Assembly: GCF_008245225.1 (NCBI RefSeq)
Contig: NZ_VTAW01000001.1
Coordinates: 248,001 to 312,000 of the forward strand
From: Natrialba swarupiae
GTDB lineage: Archaea; Halobacteriota; Halobacteria; Halobacteriales; Natrialbaceae
Reading direction: 5' to 3'
DNA: 64,000 nucleotides
A program made the translations under genes and the position numbers. The stretch's first letter is position 1. Each line of letters starts with the position of its first letter. Below are positions 17,117 to 24,675 of the stretch, one piece after another. Below the pieces are notes generated by a model. The model saw only the letters and a program-made list of their open reading frames with translations, was not told the origin of the DNA and did not search any database.

Positions 17117-17572
17117 GTGGCCATCACCGACAAGATCTACGTCAAGAACCACCGACAGCTCAGCTCCCAGCTCGAGACGAACATCCCGAAAGGCGCGTTC
17201 AAGGGGGCGACGCTCGACGTGCTCTTCCAGGGAGAGGGCCTCGAGAAACTCGACGACGCCACCCGCGATCGCGTCCTCGATTTCGCACAGGACTTCCTCG
17301 ACTGTGACTGCGACAACAACCCCTACTGTGGCTGTCCCGAGCGGAAGTTCCAGCGATACCTCCTCGAGTTGCGCGCGCAGGGACTCGGTCCGGACGCCAT
17401 CGTCGACGTGATGAGCGACGATTACATGCTCTATGCCTACCCCGGCGACGTTCTCTCGTTTCTCGACGACGCCGTCCGGACGCTCGAGGCCGCCGAAGGA
17501 CTCGCTCGCGTCGACGGCGCCGACGGGAAAGCCGACGAGATCAGACGCGAGAAACAGAACCTCGCCAGATAA
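17117..17572 (+). CDS. conserved haloarchaeal protein with Cys-rich centre (DUF5814-like)
   Basis: The product has 151 residues and starts with GTG (AITDKIYVKNHRQL). The centre holds FLDCDCDNNPYCGCPERKF, with four Cys in CxC...CxC spacing that could bind zinc or another metal. It is followed by LRAQGLGPDAIVDVMSDDY and a helical C-terminus. I associate it with the haloarchaeal DUF5814 group from memory; no function is known. It is cytoplasmic with no signal peptide. Confidence 0.75.
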   Translation: MAITDKIYVKNHRQLSSQLETNIPKGAFKGATLDVLFQGEGLEKLDDATRDRVLDFAQDFLDCDCDNNPYCGCPERKFQRYLLELRAQGLGPDAIVDVMSDDYMLYAYPGDVLSFLDDAVRTLEAAEGLARVDGADGKADEIRREKQNLAR

Positions 17573-17628
17573 GACGCAATCGAGGCCCGCAATCGGCGCT
17601 CGAAGCGAACTGCGTCGACCGGAGGCGA

Positions 17629-18042
17629 TCACCGGAGCTGGTAGGATTCGCCCTCGCCATCCAGGTCGTCGAGTAAGAGCACCTCGTCCTCGCCCTCGAG
17701 TCGGTCCTGGAGGTCGTTGACGTACGCCTTGTACTCGTCGAGTTGCTCCCGGAGGTGGTCGGCCTCGAGTTCGAGCCGTTCGTGCTCGCGGATGAAACTC
17801 TTGGGAACCTCGATCGTCGGCGGGAACGATAGGTCGCCGTCCTCACCCTCAGCCGGTGCCGAACGCGACTCGAGTTCCCGCCTGGGAACGACCTCGACCT
17901 GGCCGTCGTGGTCGACGAGCTGGTCGACGTAATCCCGGAAGACGGCCGAAAGCGAGATATCCCGTTCTTCGGCGATATCCTGGAGCGCCTCGAAGGCGTC
18001 CTCGTTGACGCGAAACGAGATCGTCTTGTTCTTGTTGCCCAT
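17629..18042 (-). CDS. ribbon-helix-helix-type protein with coiled-coil tail
   Basis: The product has 137 residues. The N-terminus KTISFRVNEDAFEALQDIAE, followed by RDISLSAVFRDYVDQLVD, fits a ribbon-helix-helix (CopG/MetJ-like) DNA-binding fold: a short beta strand, then two helices. From residue 85 a long charged helix rich in Glu and Leu, with heptad spacing, probably forms a coiled coil for dimerisation. It may be a transcriptional regulator or a chromatin-associated protein. The ATG at 18042 is favoured because the conserved fold begins immediately after it. Confidence 0.75.
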   Translation of the reverse strand: MGNKNKTISFRVNEDAFEALQDIAEERDISLSAVFRDYVDQLVDHDGQVEVVPRRELESRSAPAEGEDGDLSFPPTIEVPKSFIREHERLELEADHLREQLDEYKAYVNDLQDRLEGEDEVLLLDDLDGEGESYQLR

Positions 18043-18170
18043 TCGCCCGCTAGTGCGTACTCCGATCACTTAACGATTCGTCAGACGACGGTCTTTCCTT
18101 CCGATCAAAATAGTGCGAACAGAGAGAGGGAGTCGGACAGGCTAACCCGCTCGAGCCCTAACGTGACCCC

Positions 18171-19277
18171 ATGCTCGCGGACACACCTGGGCTCCACCAC
18201 GTGACGGGAATCGTCGGTGACGCCCAGGAGGCCGTCAACGTCTACGCCGGCGTACTGGGGCTTTACCCCGTAATCCGGACCGTGAACGTCGAGGACGTTC
18301 TCCAGCATCACCTCTACTTCGGCGACGAGACGGGCTCGCCGGGGACGGTCTTTACCTGCTTTCCCGACCCCCACGCCGATCCAGGACGCGTCGGCAAACC
18401 CCAGGTCGATGCCGTCGCCTTCCGCGTCCCCGACGGCTCGCTCCCGTACTGGTGCGAGCGCCTCGAGGCCCACGACGTCGACGTCGACGGCCCGCTCGAG
18501 CGATTCGACGAACGATTCCTTCGACTCGAAGATCCCGTCGGGACGAGACTCGAACTCGTCGCCGACTCCGACGCTGACGACTGTGACGCCGAGCCGTGGC
18601 CGGAAAGTGACGTTCCGCCAGACGCTGCAATCTGTGATCTGTACGGCGTCTCGACGCGTTCGTTGAACCCCTACGCTACGGCGAGTACGCTCGAGACTCT
18701 CGGCTTCGCGTACGACGAGGAAGGTGACGAACGGGTCCGGTACCGCACGACAGGCGATCGGGCGACGGTCGTCGACGTGGGGGTTGGGGCGGAAGAAACC
18801 ACGGCCGACTCCGGAACGGGCTCGGACGTATTCGAGGGCGGCTCGGTGGCCGAGCGAGCGGCGTCGTTCGGCCGGGAGGGGCCGGGAACGATCCACCACG
18901 TCGCCGTCCGAGCCGAGAGCGAGGCGGCGCTGTCCGAGTGGCGCGAGCTGTTCGACGACCGCGGATACGACGTTTCGCGAGTCAAAGACCGTCACTTCTT
19001 TCACTCGCTGTACGTCCGCGAACCCGGTGGCATCCTCTTCGAACTCGCGACCGAGACCGACGGCGTCGCCGTCGAGCGCACGCTGGCGACGGATACCACC
19101 GATTCGACGGACTCGAGGGAGCCGACGGACCTGCCGCTTTACCTCCCGGACTGGTTCGAAAGCGATCGCGAGTTGATCGAGAGCCAGCTTCCCTCGCTGT
19201 CGATACCGATCGACGAAGACAGTCGCAAACCGAGCGACGCGGGAGGCGGTGATACCGAAGACGAGGGCGGAGCGTGA
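18171..19277 (+). CDS. VOC-family ring-cleaving dioxygenase homologue
   Basis: The product is a 368-residue protein with two vicinal-oxygen-chelate modules. The first starts GLHHVTGIVGDAQEAVNVY and the second contains TIHHVAVRAESEAALSEW and later GGILFELATE. The paired His in each HHV and the Glu of FELAT correspond to the metal site of type I extradiol-like dioxygenases and related hydroquinone dioxygenases (LinE/MhqO family). The middle is acidic and likely a linker. It is a soluble Fe- or Mn-dependent enzyme in this class, exact substrate unknown. The stop codon overlaps the start of the next gene by 4 bp, so an esterase is made from the same message. Confidence 0.88.
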   Translation: MLADTPGLHHVTGIVGDAQEAVNVYAGVLGLYPVIRTVNVEDVLQHHLYFGDETGSPGTVFTCFPDPHADPGRVGKPQVDAVAFRVPDGSLPYWCERLEAHDVDVDGPLERFDERFLRLEDPVGTRLELVADSDADDCDAEPWPESDVPPDAAICDLYGVSTRSLNPYATASTLETLGFAYDEEGDERVRYRTTGDRATVVDVGVGAEETTADSGTGSDVFEGGSVAERAASFGREGPGTIHHVAVRAESEAALSEWRELFDDRGYDVSRVKDRHFFHSLYVREPGGILFELATETDGVAVERTLATDTTDSTDSREPTDLPLYLPDWFESDRELIESQLPSLSIPIDEDSRKPSDAGGGDTEDEGGA

Positions 19278-19981
19278 CGGACTCGAGTCGCCGACTGACC
19301 GCCGTGTCGGGGCCCCACGAGGGACAGGAACTGCTCACTGCGGGTGCGCCCGCGATGGCGGCAGACGCGGCCGTCGTCCTCTGTCACGGCCGTGGCGCGA
19401 CCGCCCAGGGTGTCGTCAATCTGTTCGATCCGATCTCCCGCCACGGCGTTGCCTTCCTCGCCCCGCAGGCCGAGCGGAGTCGGTGGTACCCCCGTCCGAC
19501 GACCGCTCTGCGAACCGAGAACGAACCGTGGCTCACTTCGAGCGTCGAGTGCGTCGACGCCGCGCTCAAGGCGACCCGATCGATCGGCGTCCCGCCGGAG
19601 CGGACACTTCTCGGGGGGTTCTCACAGGGCGCGAGCGTGGTCGCGGAGTACGTCCGCCGAAACCCGAGTCGGTACGGCGGCGTCTTCCTCCTCTCTGGGG
19701 TGCTCCCTGGTGACGCCGTCAGAGCTCCCGACGTAACCGATCCCGCCGACGCGATCGATGGCGACGGCTCGGACGACCGAACCGCGGCCCTCGAGGGAAC
19801 GCCGGTCCTCGTCGGATGGGGCGAAAACGACCCACGGATCGACCGTGGACGCGCTGGCGAAACTGTCGAGGCGTTCGAGCGAGCGGGCGGCGACGTCGAC
19901 GAACGGATCTATCCCGACCTCGGCCACGAGGTAACCGACGACGAGTTCGAGGCGATTCGCGCGATGCTCCCGGACCCGTAA
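19274..19981 (+). CDS. alpha/beta hydrolase, phospholipase/carboxylesterase family
   Basis: The product has 235 residues. It begins at a GTG overlapping the previous stop. The fold is clear: VVLCHGRGATAQGVV (oxyanion region), the nucleophile elbow LGGFSQGASVVAEY (Ser in GFSQG), LVGWGENDPRIDRG with the Asp, and YPDLGHEVTDDEF with the catalytic His. It belongs to the small carboxylesterase/acyl-protein-thioesterase-like group often paired with VOC dioxygenases in bacteria and archaea (MhqD/MhqO style). That pairing suggests a role in detoxifying quinones or phenolics. Confidence 0.9.
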   Translation: MTDSSRRLTAVSGPHEGQELLTAGAPAMAADAAVVLCHGRGATAQGVVNLFDPISRHGVAFLAPQAERSRWYPRPTTALRTENEPWLTSSVECVDAALKATRSIGVPPERTLLGGFSQGASVVAEYVRRNPSRYGGVFLLSGVLPGDAVRAPDVTDPADAIDGDGSDDRTAALEGTPVLVGWGENDPRIDRGRAGETVEAFERAGGDVDERIYPDLGHEVTDDEFEAIRAMLPDP

Positions 19982-20013
19982 CCGATTCTCACCGCACCAG
20001 CCGCCGATCGGCG

Positions 20014-20499
20014 TCAGTCCGGCCCCATTCCCTTCTCCTCGAGTTCATCGATCGCTGCAGCGGTCTTCTCACACTCCTCGAGACCCATTCCGGGGAGAAC
20101 GTGGTCGGCTTTGGTGAACTGGATCTCCGCGTAGTCGACGATCTGGACTCGGTTGCCCCAGGGATCGCGAAACTCGAGACCCGGTGCGTCGAGTCGATCG
20201 ATTCCCAACTGCTCGAGTCGGCGTTCGACGCGGTCTGCGTCGTCGACGACGAGACCGAAGTGACGGGCGTCGTCGATCCCGTCACCCTCGGTCTCCGCGA
20301 GCGCGATGAACTGATCGCCCATATCGACGAACGCTTTCGTCTCGGAGCGGCCGCGTTCCTCGAACGCGAAGATCGACTCGTAGAACTCGAGTGCTGCCTC
20401 GAGGTCGGCAACCTCGAGTGCGACGTGGTTGATGCCGACGAGCTGTGGTCGGTCGTCGGCGTCTCGGTGGTGATCGCGGTCGGTCGACCGTTCGGTCAT
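20014..20499 (-). CDS. VOC/glyoxalase-type protein
   Basis: The product is a 161-residue single VOC domain. It starts after a charged N-terminus at LVGINHVALEVADLEAALEF; later blocks are FVDMGDQFIALAE, ARHFGLVVDDADRVER and FRDPWGNRVQIVDYAEIQF. The conserved His of NHVALEV and the second His of RHFGLVV fit metal ligands in the glyoxalase I-like family, but many members are not glyoxalases. It is on the opposite strand to the other VOC gene nearby. No partner is evident. Confidence 0.85.
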   Translation of the reverse strand: MTERSTDRDHHRDADDRPQLVGINHVALEVADLEAALEFYESIFAFEERGRSETKAFVDMGDQFIALAETEGDGIDDARHFGLVVDDADRVERRLEQLGIDRLDAPGLEFRDPWGNRVQIVDYAEIQFTKADHVLPGMGLEECEKTAAAIDELEEKGMGPD

Positions 20500-20655
20500 A
20501 CGAACACCGTCGGTATCGGTCTGAAAAGATATCTGCCGGCCGATCCGTGCCGATCGACCGACTGCCGCCTACCCGCCGAACGGAATCGGTGGTGTGTCGT
20601 GGTGGTCTCGAGTTGGGGTCCGTTCGGCGGTCCAGTACCGTTCCAGCGTCGATGC

Positions 20656-20690
20656 GGGTCGAATTCGATGGTGGGGCCGATTCAACCCTG
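20656..20690. repeat. imperfect inverted repeat, diverged copy of a repeat at 54.8 kb
   Basis: GGGTCGAATTCG and CGATTCAACCC flank a G-rich centre in the 212-bp gap between a VOC gene and rpap3. The same arrangement, almost the same sequence but better paired, occurs at 54792-54835. It may be a dispersed small repeat or an RNA hairpin. No other gene-like feature is seen in the gap. Confidence 0.5.
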
Positions 20691-20711
20691 TCGTTCGGGC
20701 GTAGACCGCCA

Positions 20712-21347
20712 CTACGTGGTCGGTTCTGGATTCTGTGTGCCCTCGATGGACTCGAGTGCCTGGATCACGTCGTTGCGGTAGTTGACGACCGGGGAGTCGT
20801 AGCGCTCGCGAGCCATCTTGGCGTACTCGTTCGTGGGTGCGGTCGATCCGCTCTCGGGAGGCTCCTGTTCGGCTTCCCACTCCTCGAACGCTTCGACGCG
20901 CTCTAACGTGCGTTCGGCGGTCTCGACGACCCAGCGGTCGCGGGTCGCCTCGTCGACGATCGCGATGGATTCGGGTCGAAGCGAGACGTTGACCGTTCCG
21001 TCGTCGGTCTCGTACGTCCGGGGTTTACCCACGACCGCGGCGTACGCTGGGGGCTCCGTATCGCGGAGCGCGGCCGCCGCTTCGGGCTGATACTGACCGG
21101 CGTAGACGAAGAACGTCCCCGTCGGATCGACGACGCGGCCACGCCAGTACTCGCTTTCCTCGCCGACGTCTTCGGTCTCGGTTAAGGTGCCGACGACGAA
21201 CACGCGGTTCGCGCGGTCGCCGGTCGGGAGGAGCGCGTAGTTGGGTGCGCGCTCGTCGTCGCTTTCTTTGAAGGCGTACGTCGAGTCGTTGAATTCGGAG
21301 GCGAAGACGCGCCGGGCGACTTCGCGCGTGAGTTCTGCGCCGCTCAT
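20712..21347 (-). CDS. rpap3: RPA-associated protein (Rpap3-like)
   Basis: The product is a 211-residue protein with an OB-like core (RVFVVGTLTETEDVGEES, WRGRVVDPTGTFFVYAGQYQ). It is encoded 1 bp downstream of the Rpa3-type protein. Haloarchaeal rpa3-rpap3 pairs were described in Haloferax, where both products are needed together for DNA repair and single-strand binding. The acidic and helical C-terminus (YAKMARERYDSPVVNYRNDV) may mediate partner contacts. The coupling with rpa3 is the strongest evidence for function. Confidence 0.88.
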   Translation of the reverse strand: MSGAELTREVARRVFASEFNDSTYAFKESDDERAPNYALLPTGDRANRVFVVGTLTETEDVGEESEYWRGRVVDPTGTFFVYAGQYQPEAAAALRDTEPPAYAAVVGKPRTYETDDGTVNVSLRPESIAIVDEATRDRWVVETAERTLERVEAFEEWEAEQEPPESGSTAPTNEYAKMARERYDSPVVNYRNDVIQALESIEGTQNPEPTT

Positions 21348-21348
21348 G

Positions 21349-22278
21349 TTACATCGACCTCGCTTTGATCAGCAGTTGTTCTGCATCCGCCGGCCCATCG
21401 AGTTCGGAGACATCGTCGGCAAGAACGTATCGGCCGAACGTCGGCCCCTCGATGCGGTAGTAGGTGCCGACGATGTCGTCTGCGATCTCGTCGGCGACGA
21501 TCGTCGTATCGAGTGCGTCCATCGCCATCTCCTTGGCCTCCTCGAGGCTGAGTCCAGTCAGTTCCTCGGTGGCTTCCTTATCGAAGATGACCTCGTGGGC
21601 GTCGATACCGTCGTCGACGACCGCCTTGATCCGGAGGTCGAACTCGCCTTCGACCTCGCCGTGTTCGCTACACCGGCCGTTCTGGAGGACGCGGGTACAG
21701 CCCTCAACGGGACAGCGCTTGATGAGTCCGCTGCCGCTTTGCATGTCGACGAGTGCGCCCTCGACCTCGCTCGTGTCGTCGCCGACCTCGATCTCCTCCT
21801 CGAGTTCCTCGATAACGGTGGTGCTGTTCAGTTTGACCGAGTACCGGCCCTGGTACTCGTCGGTGACCACGTTCCGGAGTTCGTAGACCCCGCCTTCCTC
21901 TAGGCTCGGCAGGTCGGATTTCGCCCACTTGGTGAACTTGATAGTTCCCGTCGGATCGCCGAGCAAGCCGACCTGGGCGACCGAATCGCTCCGGGGGTCC
22001 CAGAGTTCGATGACTTTGGCAGTGAGGTCGATCCACTGTTCGGGCTCGTCGACGTCCTCGACGTTGACGTGCTCGCTCGAGCCACTGGAGATGTCCTCGC
22101 GTTCGAGACCCGCCTCCTCTAAGTAGTGGTTGGTGACGCTTCGCCGTGCCTCGTCCATCGGTACCTTGTACTCGTCGACGAGCGTGCTCAGGCGGTCCTC
22201 GACGTCGTCGACGCTGACGTCGATGTGGTCCGAAAACTGGTCGTGTATGTCGTCCGCGTGCTGTCGTACGTCGCTCAT
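21349..22278 (-). CDS. rpa3: single-stranded DNA-binding protein Rpa3-like, with zinc finger
   Basis: The product is a 309-residue replication protein A homologue that protects single-stranded DNA in replication, recombination and repair. An N-terminal helical region (residues 1-60) precedes an OB fold (WIDLTAKVIELWD, GLLGDPTGTIKFTKWAK) and a zinc-binding element CPVEGCTRVLQNGRCSEHG at about residues 191-209 with Cys-x4-Cys and Cys-x2-His. The C-terminal part FDLRIKAVVDDGIDAHEVIF is another OB-like region. One OB plus finger of about 310 residues suits the Rpa3 group. The ATG at 22278 was chosen over an upstream one because it begins the conserved part. Confidence 0.9.
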   Translation of the reverse strand: MSDVRQHADDIHDQFSDHIDVSVDDVEDRLSTLVDEYKVPMDEARRSVTNHYLEEAGLEREDISSGSSEHVNVEDVDEPEQWIDLTAKVIELWDPRSDSVAQVGLLGDPTGTIKFTKWAKSDLPSLEEGGVYELRNVVTDEYQGRYSVKLNSTTVIEELEEEIEVGDDTSEVEGALVDMQSGSGLIKRCPVEGCTRVLQNGRCSEHGEVEGEFDLRIKAVVDDGIDAHEVIFDKEATEELTGLSLEEAKEMAMDALDTTIVADEIADDIVGTYYRIEGPTFGRYVLADDVSELDGPADAEQLLIKARSM

Positions 22279-22408
22279 TGTGTCACGCCTCCTCTTTGGT
22301 TTCAACGGGAGGCATACCGACGTTCGCGCCCAATAGTATTTAAACTGCCGCCACCGGAGCGAAAGTGAACTGATCGCCTCGAGAAGACGCCTTCGGGTCG
22401 GTCGACGG

Positions 22409-22645
22409 TTAGACTAACCCGGACGTGACCGCGTAGCCGACCGCGCCGACGACGATGAACACGATCGAGATCGCGAGGCCGTACCGCACGAACGAGTCGC
22501 CGTCGTTTACGGTTTCGTGTGCGCCGCGGTCGACGACCCGACGCCGATCGATCCGCCCGAGTTCGCCGGCGTGCTCGATGGCGAGGTGCTCGAGATACGC
22601 ATCCTCGTCGTCGAACGACGCCGCACAGTAGTCGCAGTCGGGCAT
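22409..22645 (-). CDS. small C2H2 zinc-finger membrane protein
   Basis: The product is 78 residues. It begins MPDCDYCAASFDDEDAYLEH and continues LAIEH, giving C-x2-C...H-x4-H, a zinc finger of the C2H2 type. One C-terminal hydrophobic helix (GLAISIVFIVVGAVGYAVTS) should anchor it in the membrane. Such finger plus helix proteins are common in haloarchaea and of unknown role. An upstream in-frame ATG would add seven residues; I prefer the one next to the finger. Confidence 0.75.
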   Translation of the reverse strand: MPDCDYCAASFDDEDAYLEHLAIEHAGELGRIDRRRVVDRGAHETVNDGDSFVRYGLAISIVFIVVGAVGYAVTSGLV

Positions 22646-22711
22646 CGTCTGTTCTCGTGAGCGCACGGACTCAACGGTGTCGGTTCGTTCGTCGATCCTT
22701 TCCCCGCTCGC

Positions 22712-23305
22712 TCACTCCCCGTCGCCGTAGTCCGACAGCGACCCCTCGGTCACGTCCGCACGGTGGCTCGTCGCCAGACCGGCGAGGTGGGGCGCTTCGG
22801 GGACGATAAGCTGTTCGCAGGCCGTTCGACAGGCGTTCGTACTCCCGGGCAGACAGAACACTGGCGTGTCGACGGCGATACCCGCTGTCGCGCGCGAGGC
22901 CATCGCTCGAGTTCCCACTTCGTCCCACGACAGCGAGCGGAACAGTTCACCGAATCCCGGCAGTTCGCGTTCGAACAGCGACGACGTCGCCTCGGGCGAG
23001 ACATCGTCTGCGGTGACGCCGGTACCGCCGGTCGTCAGGACGACGTCGATATCGCGACGCGCGACCAGCCCGCGGACCGCCGTCCGGATCGCCGAGTAAT
23101 CGTCGCGTACGAGCAGTCGCTCTCGAATCTCGTGGCCTTCGGCCTCGAAACACTCCTGGATGGTGTCGCCGCCTGGATCGTCGGGGTCCGCCTCGTCCGA
23201 CCCCGCGCGTGAACTCGAGACGGTCACGATCCCGACGTAGAGCGGGTCGATGACGTCGTGGCCGTGCTCGTCGGTGCTCCGCCGATCGTCTCTCTCGGTC
23301 GTCAT
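22712..23305 (-). CDS. moaB: MoaB/MogA-family molybdopterin biosynthesis protein
   Basis: The product is a 197-residue cytoplasmic protein that probably adenylylates molybdopterin or prepares it for metal insertion. The MoCF-biosynthesis fold is visible: YVGIVTVSSSR, VVLTTGGTGVTADDVSPEA (binding GGTG loop), LPGFGELFRSLSWDEVGTRA, and VFCLPGSTNAC. A charged N-terminal extension of about 20 residues is rich in Asp and Arg. It is 35 bp downstream of the first CobW-like gene on the same strand, which may reflect shared metal-cofactor functions. Confidence 0.9.
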   Translation of the reverse strand: MTTERDDRRSTDEHGHDVIDPLYVGIVTVSSSRAGSDEADPDDPGGDTIQECFEAEGHEIRERLLVRDDYSAIRTAVRGLVARRDIDVVLTTGGTGVTADDVSPEATSSLFERELPGFGELFRSLSWDEVGTRAMASRATAGIAVDTPVFCLPGSTNACRTACEQLIVPEAPHLAGLATSHRADVTEGSLSDYGDGE

Positions 23306-23340
23306 GTCGTGTTCAACTCTACGCTCGAGGGCGATAACTG

Positions 23341-24675
23341 CTAGCGGTTCTCGGCCGTTTGCTCCCGCGCGTCCGCGGACACGGTGGCTGTCTCGCTCAT
23401 CGCCGTCGGCGCGTCGTTTTCGAACGCGGTCCAGTCGGCGTCCATCTCGTCGTCGGTGAGCAGGCAGTCGTCGAGGCGGTCGGTCAGTGCTCCTATCTCG
23501 AGATCGCGGCCGATGAGCGCCAGCCGTGTCTCGCGGTCGCCCCACTGCTCGTCCCACTCGAGGTCCGGCTGTCCCGACCGGTGGCGCTCCTGGCGCTCCG
23601 CCGAGAGGCTGGCGATCCAGCGGCCCGTAACCTCGAGGCTCGTCTCCGAACCAGCGAAACTCATCGTGATCGCCTGGCGTTCCCGGCCGGCGATCCAGCA
23701 CAGACCCTTCGCGCGGACGAGTCCGTCCGGGAGGTCGGCGAGGAGGGCGGCGAACCGCTCGGGGTGAAACGGCCGTCGACGCCGGTAGGTGTCGACTTCG
23801 ATGCCGTACTCCTCGTGCGGGTGAGCGTGATCGTGGTCGTGGTGGTCGTGGCCGTGATCGTGTCCCTCGCCGCGGTCATGATCGTGGCCCTCGCTGTGGC
23901 CGTGATCGTGGCCCTCGCCGTGGTCGTGGTCGTTCCCTTCGTCGTGGGTGTGAGCGACGGATTCGTCCTCGAGTGCCCGTTTCCAGCCCGCCGATTCGCC
24001 AGTTTCCTCGAGGTCGAAGCACTCGATTCCAAGGAGGTCGTCGGGGTCGACGCGGCCGTACTCGGTCGTCCTCACGGCCGCGTTCGGCTGGAGGGTCTCG
24101 AGTACCGCGACCACGCGGTCGCGTTCGGTCTCGGTCACCAGATCACACTTGTTGACGACGAGCAGATCGCAAAACTCCACCTGCTCGAGGACGAGGTCCG
24201 CGAGCGGTCGCGTTCCGGTCTCGTCCGGCCCCTCGATTGCGGGCACCTCGTCGGTTTCCGAGGTCACGAACCGATCGTGGAATCGACGGGCGTCGACGAC
24301 CGTGACGACCGACTCGAGGTCGTAGACGCCCGCCGCCGGACCGCGGACGAACTGACGGGCGATCGGTTCCGGCTCGCCGACGCCGGAGGCTTCGACGACG
24401 AGGTGGTCGAACTCCCGTTCGCGCTGGAGTCGGATCACCGACCGGGAGAGGTCGCCGCTCAGGCTACAACAGATGCAGCCGTTCTCGAGGGCGAGAACCT
24501 CTTCGCCGGTCGAGAGATCGGTTCGAGCTTCGACGAGGTCGGCGTCGACGTTCACCGCGCCGACGTCGTTGACGACGAGCCCGATTTCGCGGTCGCTGGA
24601 CTCGAGCAGACCGGAGAGCAACGTCGTTTTCCCCGCGCCCAGTTCGCCACAGAGGATGGTGACCGGAATCGCCAT
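23341..24675 (-). CDS. CobW/P47K-family metal-chaperone GTPase with long His-rich loop
   Basis: The product has 444 residues. It is a G3E GTPase of the COG0523 family. Walker A is GELGAGKTT at residues 10-18 and the metal-binding motif is GCICC near residue 67. The NKCD motif lies in LVVNKCDLV. Between residues about 240 and 290 is a stretch with about 20 His alternating with Asp and Gly (HDHGEGHDHGHSEGHDH and similar) expected to store or bind metal ions. A C-terminal CobW domain follows. Such proteins insert or traffic Zn, Co or Ni. The stop codon of the next gene upstream abuts its start, so the two are coupled. Confidence 0.9.
   Translation of the reverse strand: MAIPVTILCGELGAGKTTLLSGLLESSDREIGLVVNDVGAVNVDADLVEARTDLSTGEEVLALENGCICCSLSGDLSRSVIRLQREREFDHLVVEASGVGEPEPIARQFVRGPAAGVYDLESVVTVVDARRFHDRFVTSETDEVPAIEGPDETGTRPLADLVLEQVEFCDLLVVNKCDLVTETERDRVVAVLETLQPNAAVRTTEYGRVDPDDLLGIECFDLEETGESAGWKRALEDESVAHTHDEGNDHDHGEGHDHGHSEGHDHDRGEGHDHGHDHHDHDHAHPHEEYGIEVDTYRRRRPFHPERFAALLADLPDGLVRAKGLCWIAGRERQAITMSFAGSETSLEVTGRWIASLSAERQERHRSGQPDLEWDEQWGDRETRLALIGRDLEIGALTDRLDDCLLTDDEMDADWTAFENDAPTAMSETATVSADAREQTAENR

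Noticed and set aside
23811-23957. CRISPR-like or tandem DNA repeat
   Set aside because: The periodic GTGGTCGTG-type sequence encodes the His/Asp/Gly-rich loop of a CobW protein and has no spacer-repeat structure.
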